From Burkholderiales bacterium (GTDB lineage: Bacteria; Pseudomonadota; Gammaproteobacteria; Burkholderiales; Burkholderiaceae_C), in NCBI GenBank assembly GCA_026932235.1, contig JAIXKR010000037.1, positions 1 to 60,584 on the forward strand: DNA of 60,584 bases, in the 5' to 3' direction. Shown piece after piece: positions 44,168 through 56,258 of this stretch. A program made the translations under genes and the position numbers. How positions within the stretch are numbered: position 1 is the stretch's first letter; every line of letters starts with the position of its first letter. The notes beneath the pieces are model-generated. The model ran no database searches and was not told the DNA's origin. It was given only the letters and a program-made list of their open reading frames with translations.

Positions 44168-45460
44168 ATGGCACAGCATCTGCTCGAACTCGACGGTCGC
44201 GGCCTGAAGCACACGCAAGACGAGTTGGCGCGCTACCTGCCGGGCCTGGACGTGGGCCAGGTGGCCTTGTCGGAAGACCGCGCACTGCTTCCCGGCACCA
44301 CGCTTCGCGCCCTGCAGATCAGCTACGGGCAGCGCGGGAGCGAGGCGGTGCTGCGGCGCGCCGGCGTGCGTGCACACCGCCCCATCGACGATGCCGATGC
44401 GCTGGACCTGCTGTGGCAGCGCGATCCGGACGCGATGCCGATGCGGGCGCCGCCGCCGGCGTCGCTGCGCAACTGGCACCTCGCCGCGGTCAAGGCACAG
44501 GCGGCCTGGAGTTGCTGGGGCGGGCCCGAGCAGATCGACTGGACGGGCGTGAAGGTCGGGCAGATCGATACCGGCTACCTGCCGCACGCGGCGCTGGGCT
44601 TCCCGAGCTCGCCCTGGGTCGACGTGGATGCCGGTCGCACCTTCTTCAACCCCGGCATGGGTTCGGGCCAGGCAGGGCCCGGCGACGGCGTCGACGCCAA
44701 CGTCTTTCGCTTCGACGGCCACGGCACTCGGGTCGCCAGCGTGATCTGCGGCCATGATGCAACGGCGACCGGCGGCGCCTACTACGGCATCGCGCCGCGC
44801 GTGCCGCTGGTGCCGGTTCGCATCGCGGACGATGTATTCATCGCGCATGCGCAGCCGGAGCTGGCCAAGGGTCTTCGTTACCTGGTGAACGAAGCCGGCG
44901 TGGGGGTGATCAACCTGAGCATGGGTTTCCTCCCCCACTGGCAGATCCCGGTTCTCGACCGAGCGATCGATGAGGCCTACGAGAAGGGCGTCATTCTGGT
45001 CTGCGCCGCCGGGCAGCCGCTGGCCTCGGTGGTCTCGCCGGCCCACGGCCGCCGCACGATCGCCGCCGCCGGAAGCACCGTCGACGACATCCCCTGGGGC
45101 GCGAGCGCGCATGGGTCGGCGGTGGACTGGGCGGCTCCGGCCGACGCGATCTTCCGTGCCGAGGTGCGGCGCGACGGCAGCCAGAGCTACGCGCCGGACG
45201 GCGACGGCACCTCGTATGCCGCCGCCATCACGACCGGCGCCGCCGCGCTCTGGCTGGCCCGGCATCGCGACGCCCTTGACGCAGCCTACCCCAAGGGCTG
45301 GCAGCGCGTGGAGGCCTTCAAGGCGGTTGCCCGCGCGACCGCCAAGGCGATGCCGCATCAGCGGCCAGGGGCCTTCGGCGCAGGGGTGCTGCAGATCGAC
45401 GCATTGCTGGCGGCCCCGCTGCCGGCAGCCGCGGCGCTGGGCAAGGAGCGCCCGGCCTGA
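44168..45460 (+). CDS. S8 family (subtilisin-like) serine peptidase without signal peptide
   Basis: 430 aa. Catalytic triad: D134 (VGQIDTGYLPH), H185 (DGHGTRVASVICG) and S349 (DGTSYAAAITTGAAAL). The oxyanion-hole Asn of subtilisins falls at Gln283 (LVCAAGQPLA). Residues 1-110 are a non-catalytic N-terminal region without a signal peptide or membrane helix. ATG 44168 is preceded by GGAGG. A cytoplasmic or non-classically exported peptidase, or part of a toxin/defence-type effector, is possible. The 292-nt gap upstream shows no gene; it is divergent from the ABC importer. Confidence 0.87.
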   Translation: MAQHLLELDGRGLKHTQDELARYLPGLDVGQVALSEDRALLPGTTLRALQISYGQRGSEAVLRRAGVRAHRPIDDADALDLLWQRDPDAMPMRAPPPASLRNWHLAAVKAQAAWSCWGGPEQIDWTGVKVGQIDTGYLPHAALGFPSSPWVDVDAGRTFFNPGMGSGQAGPGDGVDANVFRFDGHGTRVASVICGHDATATGGAYYGIAPRVPLVPVRIADDVFIAHAQPELAKGLRYLVNEAGVGVINLSMGFLPHWQIPVLDRAIDEAYEKGVILVCAAGQPLASVVSPAHGRRTIAAAGSTVDDIPWGASAHGSAVDWAAPADAIFRAEVRRDGSQSYAPDGDGTSYAAAITTGAAALWLARHRDALDAAYPKGWQRVEAFKAVARATAKAMPHQRPGAFGAGVLQIDALLAAPLPAAAALGKERPA

Positions 45461-45473
45461 CTTCCCCGGCGCT

Positions 45474-45548
45474 TGGGCGTCGACCTATGCCCTGCTGCTC
45501 GCCGGGCCTGGCGCGATCGGCTTCGTCGCGCGCCGACGCTGCGGGTTC
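45474..45548 (+). pseudogene. PEP-CTERM sorting-signal remnant
   Basis: In a frame different from the S8 gene, the sequence reads WASTYALLLAGPGAIGFVAR then RRCG. PEP-CTERM proteins end VPEPSTYALLLAGLGxxGFxxRRR, so everything but the Pro-Glu-Pro is recognisable, including the helix and basic end. No signal-peptide protein precedes it; the S8 frame stops 14 nt upstream. It is probably the tail of a deleted exosortase substrate. Confidence 0.6.
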
Positions 45549-45611
45549 ATCGCAAGCACACGGTCGCCGGTCTGCGTCCCGGTTTGCCGCTGGAGCCTCT
45601 GCAGGCAAGAA

Positions 45612-45640
45612 CGGGTTAGCTCCATCACAGAGCTAACCCG
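45612..45640 (-). terminator. Hairpin terminator of tRNA-Pro
   Basis: CGGGTTAGCTC (45612-45622) and GAGCTAACCCG (45630-45640) form a perfect 11-bp stem with a 7-nt loop. On the minus strand it lies 10 nt after the tRNA-Pro CCA end and is followed by TTCTTGCC. The U-run is short but the stem is strong. Confidence 0.75.
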
Positions 45641-45650
45641 CTGATTTCAT

Positions 45651-45727
45651 TGGTCGGGGTGGCGGGATTCGAACTCGCGACCCCTTGCACCCCATGCAAG
45701 TGCGCTACCAGGCTGCGCTACACCCCG
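45651..45727 (-). tRNA. tRNA-Pro (anticodon GGG), CCA encoded
   Basis: Minus strand: acceptor CGGGGTG, D-arm GCGCAGCCTGGTAGCGC, anticodon stem-loop CTTGC-ATGGGGT-GCAAG with anticodon GGG, T-arm GCGAGTTCGAATCCCGC, acceptor CACCCCG and encoded ACCA (77 nt). It follows merR in the conserved thrS...ihfA-merR-tRNA-Pro order. tRNA-Pro genes are frequent integration sites, but no integrase or direct repeat of its 3' end is seen nearby. Confidence 0.97.
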
Positions 45728-45796
45728 ACGAAGCTCGCAGTATATCGCGCGTTGGGGCCGGCTCCTCGGGATCGCGGTCCTTCGTGCCGCCGGTCT

Positions 45797-46237
45797 TCAG
45801 ATCGACAACAGCTCCCGGATCAGCAGCAGCTCGCCGCGCAGGCGGTCGGCATCCATCGATGCGACGTCTTCTGTCCCCTCGCTGTCGTCGGCATCCACGG
45901 CCCCGGTGGGCAACGCAACCGACGCGACCGCGACCGAGCGCTTGCGCGCCGCAGCGGCGGCCAGAAGGGGTTCGGCAGCGGCGCCGCCGTCGGTGAGGCG
46001 ATTGCGCGCGCCGCTGATCGTGAAGCCCTGGTCGTAGAGCAGTTCGCGGATGCGGCGCACGAGCAGCACCTCGTGGTGCTGGTAATAGCGGCGGTTGCCG
46101 CGCCGCTTCATCGGCCGCAGCTGCGTGAACTCCTGCTCCCAGTAACGCAGCACGTAGGGCTTGACGTCGCACAGGTCGCTGACCTCGCCGATCGTGAAGT
46201 AGCGCTTGGCAGGAATGGCTGGGAGCGTTTTCTCCAT
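45797..46237 (-). CDS. MerR-family transcriptional regulator
   Basis: 146 aa. N-terminal MerR winged helix (about 13-85): [52 protein letters not shown]. The C-terminal part is short, Ala-rich and without metal-binding cysteines, so it is not a metal sensor of the CueR/ZntR type. It always sits after ihfA in betaproteobacteria, next to tRNA-Pro; its targets are unknown. 34 nt after ihfA, same strand. Confidence 0.92.
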   Translation of the reverse strand: MEKTLPAIPAKRYFTIGEVSDLCDVKPYVLRYWEQEFTQLRPMKRRGNRRYYQHHEVLLVRRIRELLYDQGFTISGARNRLTDGGAAAEPLLAAAAARKRSVAVASVALPTGAVDADDSEGTEDVASMDADRLRGELLLIRELLSI

Positions 46238-46271
46238 TGGAATCAAGAAGATCGGCTGGAGAACTCACACT

Positions 46272-46637
46272 CTACTCGAAGTCCTCCTCGGACACCGTGT
46301 CGCCCTGCACGATCGATTTCAGCTTGTGACTGGCGTGGAAGGTGACGACCTTGCGCGCCTTGATCGGGATCGACTCGCCGGTGCGCGGGTTACGCCCCGG
46401 GCGCGGCGCCTTGCGGCGGATGTTGAAGTTGCCGAAGCCGGAGAGCTTCACGTCGTCGCCTTCGACCAGCGTCTGGTGGATGATCTCGAAGAAGGCTTCG
46501 ACCATGTCCTTGGACTCACGCTTGTTGAGCCCCAGGCGGTCGAAGAGCAGTTCCGAGAGCTCCGCCTTGGTGAGTGTCGGCGTCTCGAGCGACGGCAGGA
46601 TGATCGCCGGTCTGCCCGCAGTCTCCTCGGTGGCCAT
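46272..46637 (-). CDS. ihfA: Integration host factor subunit alpha
   Basis: 121-aa DNA-bending protein. Conserved HU/IHF fold: [40 protein letters not shown] with the RxxRxGRNPxTG arm, and [18 protein letters not shown]. It partners with IhfB in recombination and sigma-54-type transcription. An N-terminal extension of about 20 residues and a 10-residue acidic tail are usual in this order. Between pheT and merR, as in most proteobacteria. Confidence 0.96.
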   Translation of the reverse strand: MATEETAGRPAIILPSLETPTLTKAELSELLFDRLGLNKRESKDMVEAFFEIIHQTLVEGDDVKLSGFGNFNIRRKAPRPGRNPRTGESIPIKARKVVTFHASHKLKSIVQGDTVSEEDFE

Positions 46638-46672
46638 GGGTGATGATCCTCTTGCTCTGTTTTCTCGTCGTC

Positions 46673-49096
46673 TCAGCCTCGCAGGCGCGCGCCGAAGGCT
46701 GCCTGCACGCGCGCCACGGCAGCGGCGACCGCATTGTCGATGCGTTCGTCGGTCAGCGTGTTCTCGAAATCCAGCAGTTCCAGCCGCACCGCGAGGCTGC
46801 GCTCGTTGGCGCCCAGCCCCGGCACCGGCTTGGCGGGCTTGTAGACGTCGAAGAGCGTGGTGCCGCGCACCAGCCCCTCGCCATCGTCGGCAAGCCTGGC
46901 CATCAGTTCATCGTGCGTCACGCCCTCCGGCACGACGAGGGCCAGGTCCCTTTGCACGGCCTGCTGGCGCGAAACCGCGCTGAAGACCGGAACCGGCAAG
47001 GCCAGGACGGCGTCGAGGTCGAGTTCGAAGAACACCGGCGCCTGCGGTAGTTCGTAGGCCTGGCGCCACCTCGGATGCAACTCGCCGACATGGCCGATGG
47101 CTCGGCCTTCGAGTTCGACACGCGCGCAGCGGCCCGGGTGCATGGCCGCATGCGCGTCGGCGACGAAGCGCGGCCGGCGCGGCGCCAGCAGTGCCTCGAC
47201 GTCGCCCTTGGCGTCGAAGAAGTCGACGCCGCGCTCCCGCCGCCCCCATTGCGCCGCGTCCACCGGACCGAAGGCCAGCGCCGCGACGCGCAGCGGCTGG
47301 CGCACGCCGGCCACCGTGTGCAGGCTGTCGGCGACGCCCTCGTCACGCAGGAAGACGCGGCCGATCTCGAACACGCGCACGCGCGCGGCCCTGCGGGCGA
47401 GGTTGTGGCGCAGCACTTGGATCAGGCTGCCGGCCAGGCCCGAGCGCATCACCGCCAGCGGCGCGGCGATGGGGTTGAGCACGCGGATCGGGTCGGCATT
47501 GCCCGCGAGCTCGCGCTCGCTGCGTTCCTCGACGAAGCTGAAGTTGATCGTTTCCTGGTAGTCCAGCGCCGCCAGCGCGCGGCGCAGGGCGTGCGCGCTG
47601 CGGCGCGACTCGGGGCGCACGCGCGCCTGCACCGGCGCGCGCGGCGGCGTCAGCGGCAGCTTGTCGTAGCCGATGACGCGGATGACCTCCTCGATCAGGT
47701 CCTCCTCGATCTTCAGGTCGAAGCGCCAGCTGGGCGGTGTCACGTGCAGGACGCCCTGACCTTCGGTGAAGGCCAGGGAGAGGCGCCGGAAGACGTCGGC
47801 GCACTGCGCCTGCGTCACCGGCATGCCGATGACCTTGGCGGCACGCGCCACGCGCAGCGCGACCGGCTCCGCCGCGGGCAGGGCCAGCACCTGATCGTCG
47901 ATCGGCCCGGCCTGGCCGCCGCAGACCTCGAGGATGAGCGCGGTCACGCGCTCGATGTGCTCGACCGTGCCCGCCGGGTCGACGCCGCGCTCGAAGCGGT
48001 GCCCGGCTTCGGTGGTGAAGTTGAAGCGCCGCGAGCGCCCGGCCACCGCGTCCGGCCACCAGAACGCGGCCTCGACGTAGACGTTGCGCGTCTCGTCGGA
48101 GACGGCGGTGGCCTCGCCGCCCATGATGCCGGCCAGGGATTCGACGCCGCGGCCATCGGCGATGACGCCGACCTGCTCGTCGAGCTCGATCGTGTTGCCG
48201 TTGAGCAGTTCGAGCGTCTCGCCCGGGCGGCCCCAGCGCACGACCAGACCTTCGTGGATCTTGTCGAGGTCGAAGATGTGCGTCGGCCGCCCGTACTCGA
48301 AGAGGACGTAGTTCGAGATGTCGACGAGCGCGCTGACGCTGCGCTGCCCGCAGCGCGCCAGGCGATCGACCATCCACTGCGGGGTCCTGGCCCGCGTGTC
48401 CACACCGCGCACGACACGGCCCGAGAAGCGGCCGCAGAGGTCGGGCGCCTGTACCTGCACCGGCAGCCGCTGCGCATGCGCGGCGGGAACGGCCGCGATC
48501 GCCGGCCGGTGCAGGGGTGCCCCGGTGAGCGCAGCGACTTCGCGCGCGACGCCGAAGACGCTCAACAGGTGGCCGAGGTTGGGCGTGAGCTTCAGCGTGA
48601 AGAGCGTGTCGTCGAGCTGCAGGTATTGCCGCAGGTCGGCGCCGATGGGCGCATCCGCCGCCAGTTCGAGCAACCCGCCGTGGTCCTCGGCGATGCCGAG
48701 CTCGCGCGCCGAGCACAGCATGCCGCGGCTCTCGACGCCGCGCAGCTTGCCGACGCCGATCTTCGGCCGCTTGCCGTCGGCCGCGGGCGGCAGCTCGGCG
48801 CCGACGGTGGCCAGCGGCACGCGCAAGCCCGCGCGCGCGTTGGGCGCGCCGCAGACGACTTGCAGCGGCCCGTCGGGCGAGGCGGTGCCGGCGTCCACCG
48901 CGCACACGCGCAGCCGGTCGGCCTGCGGGTGCGGCTCGGCGCTGAGGATCTCGGCCACGACGATGCCGGTGAAGGGCGGCGCCACCGGACGCAGCTCCTC
49001 GACCTCCATGCCGGACATGGTCAGCAGGTCGGCCAGCGCCTGGGTGGAGAGCGCAGGGTTGCAGAACTCGCGCAACCAGGACTCGGGGAATTGCAT
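46673..49096 (-). CDS. pheT: Phenylalanyl-tRNA synthetase beta subunit
   Basis: 807 aa. [14 protein letters not shown] start, a tRNA-binding OB domain (about 40-150), B3/B4 editing domain (about 215-380, with LEYG-like [17 protein letters not shown]), B5 and core domains, and a C-terminal anticodon-binding FDX-ACB domain (about 715-807, [20 protein letters not shown]). It edits mischarged Tyr-tRNA and supports catalysis by PheS. The ATG at 49096 matches homologues. 25 nt after pheS. Confidence 0.97.
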   Translation of the reverse strand: MQFPESWLREFCNPALSTQALADLLTMSGMEVEELRPVAPPFTGIVVAEILSAEPHPQADRLRVCAVDAGTASPDGPLQVVCGAPNARAGLRVPLATVGAELPPAADGKRPKIGVGKLRGVESRGMLCSARELGIAEDHGGLLELAADAPIGADLRQYLQLDDTLFTLKLTPNLGHLLSVFGVAREVAALTGAPLHRPAIAAVPAAHAQRLPVQVQAPDLCGRFSGRVVRGVDTRARTPQWMVDRLARCGQRSVSALVDISNYVLFEYGRPTHIFDLDKIHEGLVVRWGRPGETLELLNGNTIELDEQVGVIADGRGVESLAGIMGGEATAVSDETRNVYVEAAFWWPDAVAGRSRRFNFTTEAGHRFERGVDPAGTVEHIERVTALILEVCGGQAGPIDDQVLALPAAEPVALRVARAAKVIGMPVTQAQCADVFRRLSLAFTEGQGVLHVTPPSWRFDLKIEEDLIEEVIRVIGYDKLPLTPPRAPVQARVRPESRRSAHALRRALAALDYQETINFSFVEERSERELAGNADPIRVLNPIAAPLAVMRSGLAGSLIQVLRHNLARRAARVRVFEIGRVFLRDEGVADSLHTVAGVRQPLRVAALAFGPVDAAQWGRRERGVDFFDAKGDVEALLAPRRPRFVADAHAAMHPGRCARVELEGRAIGHVGELHPRWRQAYELPQAPVFFELDLDAVLALPVPVFSAVSRQQAVQRDLALVVPEGVTHDELMARLADDGEGLVRGTTLFDVYKPAKPVPGLGANERSLAVRLELLDFENTLTDERIDNAVAAAVARVQAAFGARLRG

Positions 49097-49121
49097 GGGA
49101 CGTTCTCTCGATCGGTCGGAA

Positions 49122-50174
49122 TCAGCGGAACTGCGCAAGGAAGCGCAGGTCGCCGTCGAACATCAGGCGCAGGTCGTCGATGCCGTAGCGCAGCATCGCC
49201 AGGCGATCCGGCCCCATGCCGAAGGCAAAGCCGATGTGGCGCTCGGGATCGAGACCGAAGTTGCGCACCACGGTCGGGTGCACCTGGCCGGAGCCGGCGA
49301 CCTCGAGCCAGCGACCGGCCAACGGGCCGCTGCGAAACGCGATGTCGATCTCGGCCGAAGGCTCGGTGAAGGGGAAGAAGCTCGGCCTGAAACGCACGTC
49401 GAAGTCGTCGGTCTCGAAGAACTGGCGAACGAAGTCGGTGAACACGACTTTCAGGTCCTTGAACGAGATGTCGGCGCCGATCCACAGGCCTTCGCACTGG
49501 TGGAACATCGGCGAGTGCGTCGCGTCGCTGTCGACGCGGTAGGTGCGGCCCGGCGCGATGACGCGGATCTCGGGCATCGGCTCCACGCCCCGGTATTTCT
49601 CGGCGTGCGCCATCGCGTAGCGCACCTGCATCGGGCTTGTGTGCGTGCGCAGGTTCAGCCACGTGCCCTCTGCGTCCTTCAGGTCGACGTAGAAGGTGTC
49701 CTGCATCGAGCGCGCCGGATGGTTCTTCGGGCTGTTGAGCGCGGTGAAGTTCATCCAGTCGTTCTCGATCTCGGGGCCGTCGGCGACGTCGAAGCCCATC
49801 GAGGCGAAGATCGCCTCGATGCGCTCGATCGTGCGGCTCACCGGGTGCAGGCCGCCGCTACCGCGGCGGCGGCCGGGCAGCGTCACGTCCAGCGCCTCGG
49901 CCTGCAACTGCGCCTGCAGCTCGGCCTCGGCCAGGCGCTCGCGACGCGCCTGCAGCGCGGCCTCGATTCGGGCCTTGAGCTCGTTGATGCGCGCGCCTCG
50001 CGCCTTCTTCTGCTCGGCCGGGAGCGCCGCCAGCGCCTTCAGCAGCTCGGTCACGCGGCCGTTCTTCCCGAGGAAGCGTGCCTTGGCGTTCTCGAGTTCT
50101 GCCGGCGTCGGCGAGGCGTCGAACTCGGCCTGCGCGGCGCTGGCCAGTTGCTCCAGTGGATCCGGATCGTTCAT
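49122..50174 (-). CDS. pheS: Phenylalanyl-tRNA synthetase alpha subunit
   Basis: 350-aa catalytic subunit, class II synthetase. N-terminal coiled coil (about 1-90), motif 1 near [20 protein letters not shown], motif 2 [12 protein letters not shown] and [20 protein letters not shown], and motif 3 [20 protein letters not shown]. The amino-acid pocket segment [11 protein letters not shown] is intact. A strong terminator separates it from rplT upstream, so transcription into pheST depends on read-through or a local promoter. Confidence 0.97.
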   Translation of the reverse strand: MNDPDPLEQLASAAQAEFDASPTPAELENAKARFLGKNGRVTELLKALAALPAEQKKARGARINELKARIEAALQARRERLAEAELQAQLQAEALDVTLPGRRRGSGGLHPVSRTIERIEAIFASMGFDVADGPEIENDWMNFTALNSPKNHPARSMQDTFYVDLKDAEGTWLNLRTHTSPMQVRYAMAHAEKYRGVEPMPEIRVIAPGRTYRVDSDATHSPMFHQCEGLWIGADISFKDLKVVFTDFVRQFFETDDFDVRFRPSFFPFTEPSAEIDIAFRSGPLAGRWLEVAGSGQVHPTVVRNFGLDPERHIGFAFGMGPDRLAMLRYGIDDLRLMFDGDLRFLAQFR

Positions 50175-50213
50175 CGCGTTGGGTGGGGAATGCCCGGGAG
50201 CAAGCCCGGAATG

Positions 50214-50242
50214 AAAAAAGGCCGTCCACCAGTGACGGCCTT
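50214..50242 (-). terminator. Terminator/attenuator between rplT and pheS
   Basis: Minus strand AAGGCCGTC - ACTGGTG - GACGGCCTT (50242 to 50218) followed by TTTTTTC gives a textbook rho-independent terminator, 40 nt upstream of pheS. A second hairpin, GGGCAGGG/CCCTGCCC (50256-50277), immediately precedes it after the rplT stop. E. coli pheST is attenuated at the same place through the PheM leader peptide; no Phe-rich frame fits in the 108-nt gap here, so partial termination is the simpler reading. Confidence 0.88.
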
Positions 50243-50282
50243 GCGATGCGGACGTGGGCAGGGGCCAAGCCCTGCCCTGCGG

Positions 50283-50639
50283 TCACGCGAGTTGGGCCTT
50301 CACCTTCTCGACGATGCTGCCGAAGGCAGCGGGGTCGTTGACCGCCAGGTCGGCAAGGACCTTGCGGTCGATGTCGATCTGCGCCTTCTTCAGGCCGGCC
50401 ATGAACTTGCTGTAGGTGACGCCGAGCTCCCGGCTGGCGGCGTTGATGCGCGCGATCCAGAGCTGGCGGAAGACGCGCTTGCGGGTGCGGCGGTCACGGT
50501 AGGCGTACTGGCCGGCCTTCATCACCGCCTGCTTGGCGACGCGGAAGACGTTCTTGCGGCGACCGCGGTAGCCCTTGGCGAGCTTCAGGATCTTCTTGTG
50601 GCGGGCGTGCGCGGTGACGCCACGTTTGACGCGAGGCAT
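50283..50639 (-). CDS. rplT: 50S ribosomal protein L20
   Basis: 118-aa 23S rRNA-binding protein needed early in large-subunit assembly. [40 protein letters not shown] and [20 protein letters not shown] are diagnostic. In many bacteria L20 represses its own rpmI-rplT mRNA. 30 nt after rpmI. Confidence 0.98.
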   Translation of the reverse strand: MPRVKRGVTAHARHKKILKLAKGYRGRRKNVFRVAKQAVMKAGQYAYRDRRTRKRVFRQLWIARINAASRELGVTYSKFMAGLKKAQIDIDRKVLADLAVNDPAAFGSIVEKVKAQLA

Positions 50640-50669
50640 GTCGGTTCTCCTTGTGCGTGGCGAAGACGA

Positions 50670-50873
50670 TCAGAGGCCCGCGAAGGGCATCATCGCGGCG
50701 ATGTGGCCCACGTCGCGCTCGTGCACCGTGGCCGGTCCGCGCAGCTGACGCTTGCGCGTCGTGCTCTTCTTCGTGAGGATGTGGCGCTTGAACGCCTGAC
50801 CGCGCTTGACGGTTCCACCCGGACGCACGCGGAAGCGCTTCTTCGCTCCGCTCTTGGTCTTCATCTTGGGCAT
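50670..50873 (-). CDS. rpmI: 50S ribosomal protein L35
   Basis: 67 aa, strongly basic. [20 protein letters not shown] and [20 protein letters not shown] match L35. Downstream of infC after a 144-nt structured spacer and 30 nt before rplT, the normal arrangement. Confidence 0.98.
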   Translation of the reverse strand: MPKMKTKSGAKKRFRVRPGGTVKRGQAFKRHILTKKSTTRKRQLRGPATVHERDVGHIAAMMPFAGL

Positions 50874-50899
50874 TGCTGCTCCTTCCTTCTAAGTGACCC

Positions 50900-50981
50900 C
50901 TGCAGGCGATCCCGGGCTTGTCGGGATGCTTGATCGGCCTGCAGCGGCTTCTTCTTCGCGACCCCGGTGACCGGACCGGGG
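50900..50981 (-). promoter_or_regulatory. Structured leader of the rpmI-rplT mRNA (possible L20 site)
   Basis: Within the 144-nt infC-rpmI spacer, CTGCAGGC (50900-50907) pairs with GCCTGCAG (50937-50944) around an inner ATCCCG/CGGGAT hairpin (50909-50914, 50922-50927). A separate hairpin CCCCGG/CCGGGG lies at 50962-50981. E. coli L20 represses rpmI-rplT by binding folded mRNA upstream of rpmI, so such a role is plausible here but unproven by sequence. Confidence 0.45.
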
Positions 50982-51017
50982 CAGCGAGACTCCATACTCG
51001 TTCGGTGCCCGCGCTTC

Positions 51018-51566
51018 CTACTTCTTGCGGGGCGCCAGCACCATGATCATCTGCCGGCCCTCGAGCTTGGGCATGTGCTCGACCACGGCGACGTCGGCGA
51101 GTTCGTCGCGGATGCGCTCGAGCAGCCGCATGCCGATGTCCTGGTGAGTGATCTCCCGGCCGCGGAAACGAAGCGTCACCTTGCCCTTGTCGCCGTCCTC
51201 GGCGATGAAGCGGCGCAGGTTGCGCATCTTGATCGAGTAGTCGCCCTCGTCGGTGCCGGGGCGGAACTTGACCTCCTTGACCTCGATGACCTTCTGCTTG
51301 GCCTTGGCCTCCGCCGCCCGCTTCTGCTCCTGGTACTTGAACTTGCCGTAGTCCATCAGCCGGCACACCGGGGGATCGGCGGTGGCGGCGATCTCGACCA
51401 GGTCCACGTCCAGTTCGCCCGCCATGCGCAAGGCCTCCTGCACGCTCACGATGCCCAACGGCTCGTTCTCGACCCCGTTCAGCCGCACCTGCGGCGCCAT
51501 GATCTCGCGGTTGAGCTTGTGCTTGCGTTCCACGTTGGGAATGCGGCGGTCCATGAAGGTAGCGAT
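51018..51566 (-). CDS. infC: Translation initiation factor IF-3, AUC start
   Basis: 182 aa. IF3-N domain ([40 protein letters not shown]), linker helix [20 protein letters not shown] and IF3-C domain ([20 protein letters not shown]). The start is set at ATC 51566: AAAGGAG (51575-51581) is 8 nt from it, whereas the first in-frame ATG (51554) is 20 nt away. E. coli infC starts with AUU, and IF-3 discriminates against such codons, giving autoregulation; the same logic should hold here. 72 nt after thrS. Confidence 0.93.
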   Translation of the reverse strand: MATFMDRRIPNVERKHKLNREIMAPQVRLNGVENEPLGIVSVQEALRMAGELDVDLVEIAATADPPVCRLMDYGKFKYQEQKRAAEAKAKQKVIEVKEVKFRPGTDEGDYSIKMRNLRRFIAEDGDKGKVTLRFRGREITHQDIGMRLLERIRDELADVAVVEHMPKLEGRQMIMVLAPRKK

Positions 51567-51638
51567 AGTGGCAACTCCTTTGTGCGCCCCGAAGGCAGGC
51601 GGGGCGCGTTCGTTCGAACGAGGGCGGCAGCGCGGCGA

Positions 51639-53549
51639 TCAGGTCTTGTGGGCGATGTCGGCCAGGACGCGCTCGGCAAGACCGGCCAGCGCCATGACCC
51701 CCAGATCCTGATTGCCGCGCGCGCGCACGGCAACGGTCCCGTTTGCCTTCTCCTTGTCGCCGACGACGAGGATGAACGGGACCTTCTGCAAGGAATGCTC
51801 GCGTATTTTATAGGTGATTTTTTCGTTGCGCAAATCAAGCTGAACCCTAAGCCCTTGTTTTTGCAGCGATTTCGCCACGTCCTGGGCGTAGTCCGCGTGC
51901 GCGTCGGTGATCGAGGCCACCACCACCTGCACCGGCGCGAGCCACACCGGCATCGCGCCGGCGTGCTGCTCGATCAGGATGCCGATGAAGCGCTCGAGGC
52001 TGCCGACGATCGCGCGGTGCAGCATCACCGGGTGGCGACGGCTGGAATCCTCGGCCACATACTCGGCGCCCAGGCGCTCGGGCATGCTGAAGTCGACCTG
52101 GATCGTGCCGCACTGCCACTCGCGGCCGATCGCGTCCTTCAGCGTGTACTCGATCTTCGGGCCGTAGAACGCGCCCTCCCCCGGCGAGATCTCGAAGGCG
52201 CAGCCGGCGCGCTCGAGGCTTTGCATCAGCGCGGCCTCGGCCTTGTCCCAGCTCTCGTCGGAGCCGATGCGCGCCTCGGGGCGCGTCGCGATCTTGTAGA
52301 TGATGTCGGTGAAGCCGAAGTCGGCGTACACCTTCTGCAGCAGCGCGGTGTAGGCGACGCATTCGTCCAGGATCTGGTCCTCGGTGCAGAAGATATGGCC
52401 ATCGTCCTGCGTGAAGCCGCGCACGCGCATGATGCCGTGCAGGCCGCCGGTGGGCTCGTTGCGGTGGCACTGCCCGAACTCGCCGTAGCGCAGGGGCAGG
52501 TCGCGGTAGCTCTTGATGCCCTGCTTGAAGATCAGGATGTGGCCCGGGCAGTTCATCGGCTTGAGCGCGTAGTCGCGCTTCTCCGACTCCGTCGTGAACA
52601 TGTTCTCGCGGTACTTCTGCCAGTGGCCGGTCTTCTCCCACAGCGTCCTGTCGAGGATCTGCGGGCCCTTCACCTCGAGGTAGCCGTTGTCGCGGTAGAC
52701 GCGGCGCATGTACTGCTCCACCTCCTGCCACACCGTCCAGCCCTTGGGGTGCCAGAACACCGTGCCGGGGCTGTGCTCGTCGAGGTGGAAGAGGTCGAGT
52801 TCGCGGCCGAGCTTGCGGTGGTCGCGCTTCTCGGCCTCCTCCAGCATCGTCAGGTACTTCTGCAGCTCGTCCTTCGTCGCCCAGGCCGTGCCGTAGATGC
52901 GCTGCAACTGCTCGTTGCGATGGTCGCCGCGCCAGTAGGCGCCCGCGACCTTCATCAGCTTGAAGTGCTTCAGGCGCCCCGTGCTGGGAACGTGCGGGCC
53001 GCGGCAGAGATCCTCGAAGCCGCCCTCGCGGTACAGGCTCACGTCCTCGCCCGCGGGGATGCTGCCGATGATCTCGGCCTTGTAGTGTTCGCCCAGGCCC
53101 TTGAAATGGGCCACCGCCTCGTCGCGCGGCAGCACGCGGCGCACGACCGGCTCGTCCTTCTTCGCAAGCTCCGCCATGCGCTGCTCGATCGCCGCCAGGT
53201 CCTCGGGCGTGAACGGGCGCTTGTAGGCGAAGTCGTAGTAGAAGCCGTTGTCGATCACCGGCCCGATCGTCACCTGCGCGTCGGGGAAGAGTTCCTTCAC
53301 CGCATAGGCCAGCAGGTGCGCCGTGCTGTGGCGCAGGATCTCGAGGCCGTCGGCGTCCTTGTCGGTGACGATGGCCAGCCTCGCGTCGGCGTCGATGCGG
53401 TGGCTCGTGTCGACGAGCTTGCCGTCGAGCTTGCCGGCGAGCGCGACCTTGGCCAGGCCGGGGCCGATCGCGGCAGCGACCTCGGCCACCGTGACGGGAT
53501 GGTCGAAGGCGCGGACGGCGCCGTCGGGCAGCGTGATGTTCACGGACAT
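51639..53549 (-). CDS. thrS: Threonyl-tRNA synthetase
   Basis: 636 aa. TGS domain (1-62, [20 protein letters not shown]), editing domain (about 63-225, with [20 protein letters not shown]), class II core (about 240-535; zinc ligands include the Cys in [15 protein letters not shown] and the His in [20 protein letters not shown]) and anticodon domain (about 540-636, [20 protein letters not shown]). ATG 53549 has GGAG 9 nt upstream; a TTG three codons earlier is less likely. Heads the thrS-infC-rpmI-rplT-pheST-ihfA block. The 195-nt gap upstream shows no gene. Confidence 0.98.
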   Translation of the reverse strand: MSVNITLPDGAVRAFDHPVTVAEVAAAIGPGLAKVALAGKLDGKLVDTSHRIDADARLAIVTDKDADGLEILRHSTAHLLAYAVKELFPDAQVTIGPVIDNGFYYDFAYKRPFTPEDLAAIEQRMAELAKKDEPVVRRVLPRDEAVAHFKGLGEHYKAEIIGSIPAGEDVSLYREGGFEDLCRGPHVPSTGRLKHFKLMKVAGAYWRGDHRNEQLQRIYGTAWATKDELQKYLTMLEEAEKRDHRKLGRELDLFHLDEHSPGTVFWHPKGWTVWQEVEQYMRRVYRDNGYLEVKGPQILDRTLWEKTGHWQKYRENMFTTESEKRDYALKPMNCPGHILIFKQGIKSYRDLPLRYGEFGQCHRNEPTGGLHGIMRVRGFTQDDGHIFCTEDQILDECVAYTALLQKVYADFGFTDIIYKIATRPEARIGSDESWDKAEAALMQSLERAGCAFEISPGEGAFYGPKIEYTLKDAIGREWQCGTIQVDFSMPERLGAEYVAEDSSRRHPVMLHRAIVGSLERFIGILIEQHAGAMPVWLAPVQVVVASITDAHADYAQDVAKSLQKQGLRVQLDLRNEKITYKIREHSLQKVPFILVVGDKEKANGTVAVRARGNQDLGVMALAGLAERVLADIAHKT

Positions 53550-53744
53550 GAGGGGCAACTCCAGAAAGCAGCGAAGCGCGGGGTTGAGCCGCGCTTCGGT
53601 CCGGGACGGGATTGATGGACGTGACGGCGCGGCCGGGGTTCAGACCTCGGTGAAGAAGGGCGTCGTAGTCCGCGGTGTCATAACCCGTCGTGCCTTTCCT
53701 GCTCTTGTCAAGGTTCGGGGGAACGTGGAGGCCGCCATTGTAGG

Positions 53745-56144
<2,400 letters not shown>

Positions 56145-56258
56145 GGGAAGCGAGCAGGGAAAGGCAAAAGCGGCGGAGTGTGCCACGCACGCCACGCACA
56201 ATCGCCCGCAGCGGCCGCATCCCGACGGCCGCGGCGAACGACACAGGAGACGAGGACG

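Noticed and set aside
45651-45727. tRNA-Pro as an attachment site of an integrated element
   Set aside because: No integrase and no repeat of the tRNA 3' end found by eye; the S8 gene and fossil beside it are not typical mobile-element cargo.
53550-53744. A riboswitch or T-box before thrS
   Set aside because: No T-box sequence or specifier-loop structure is visible, and proteobacterial thrS genes normally lack T-boxes.
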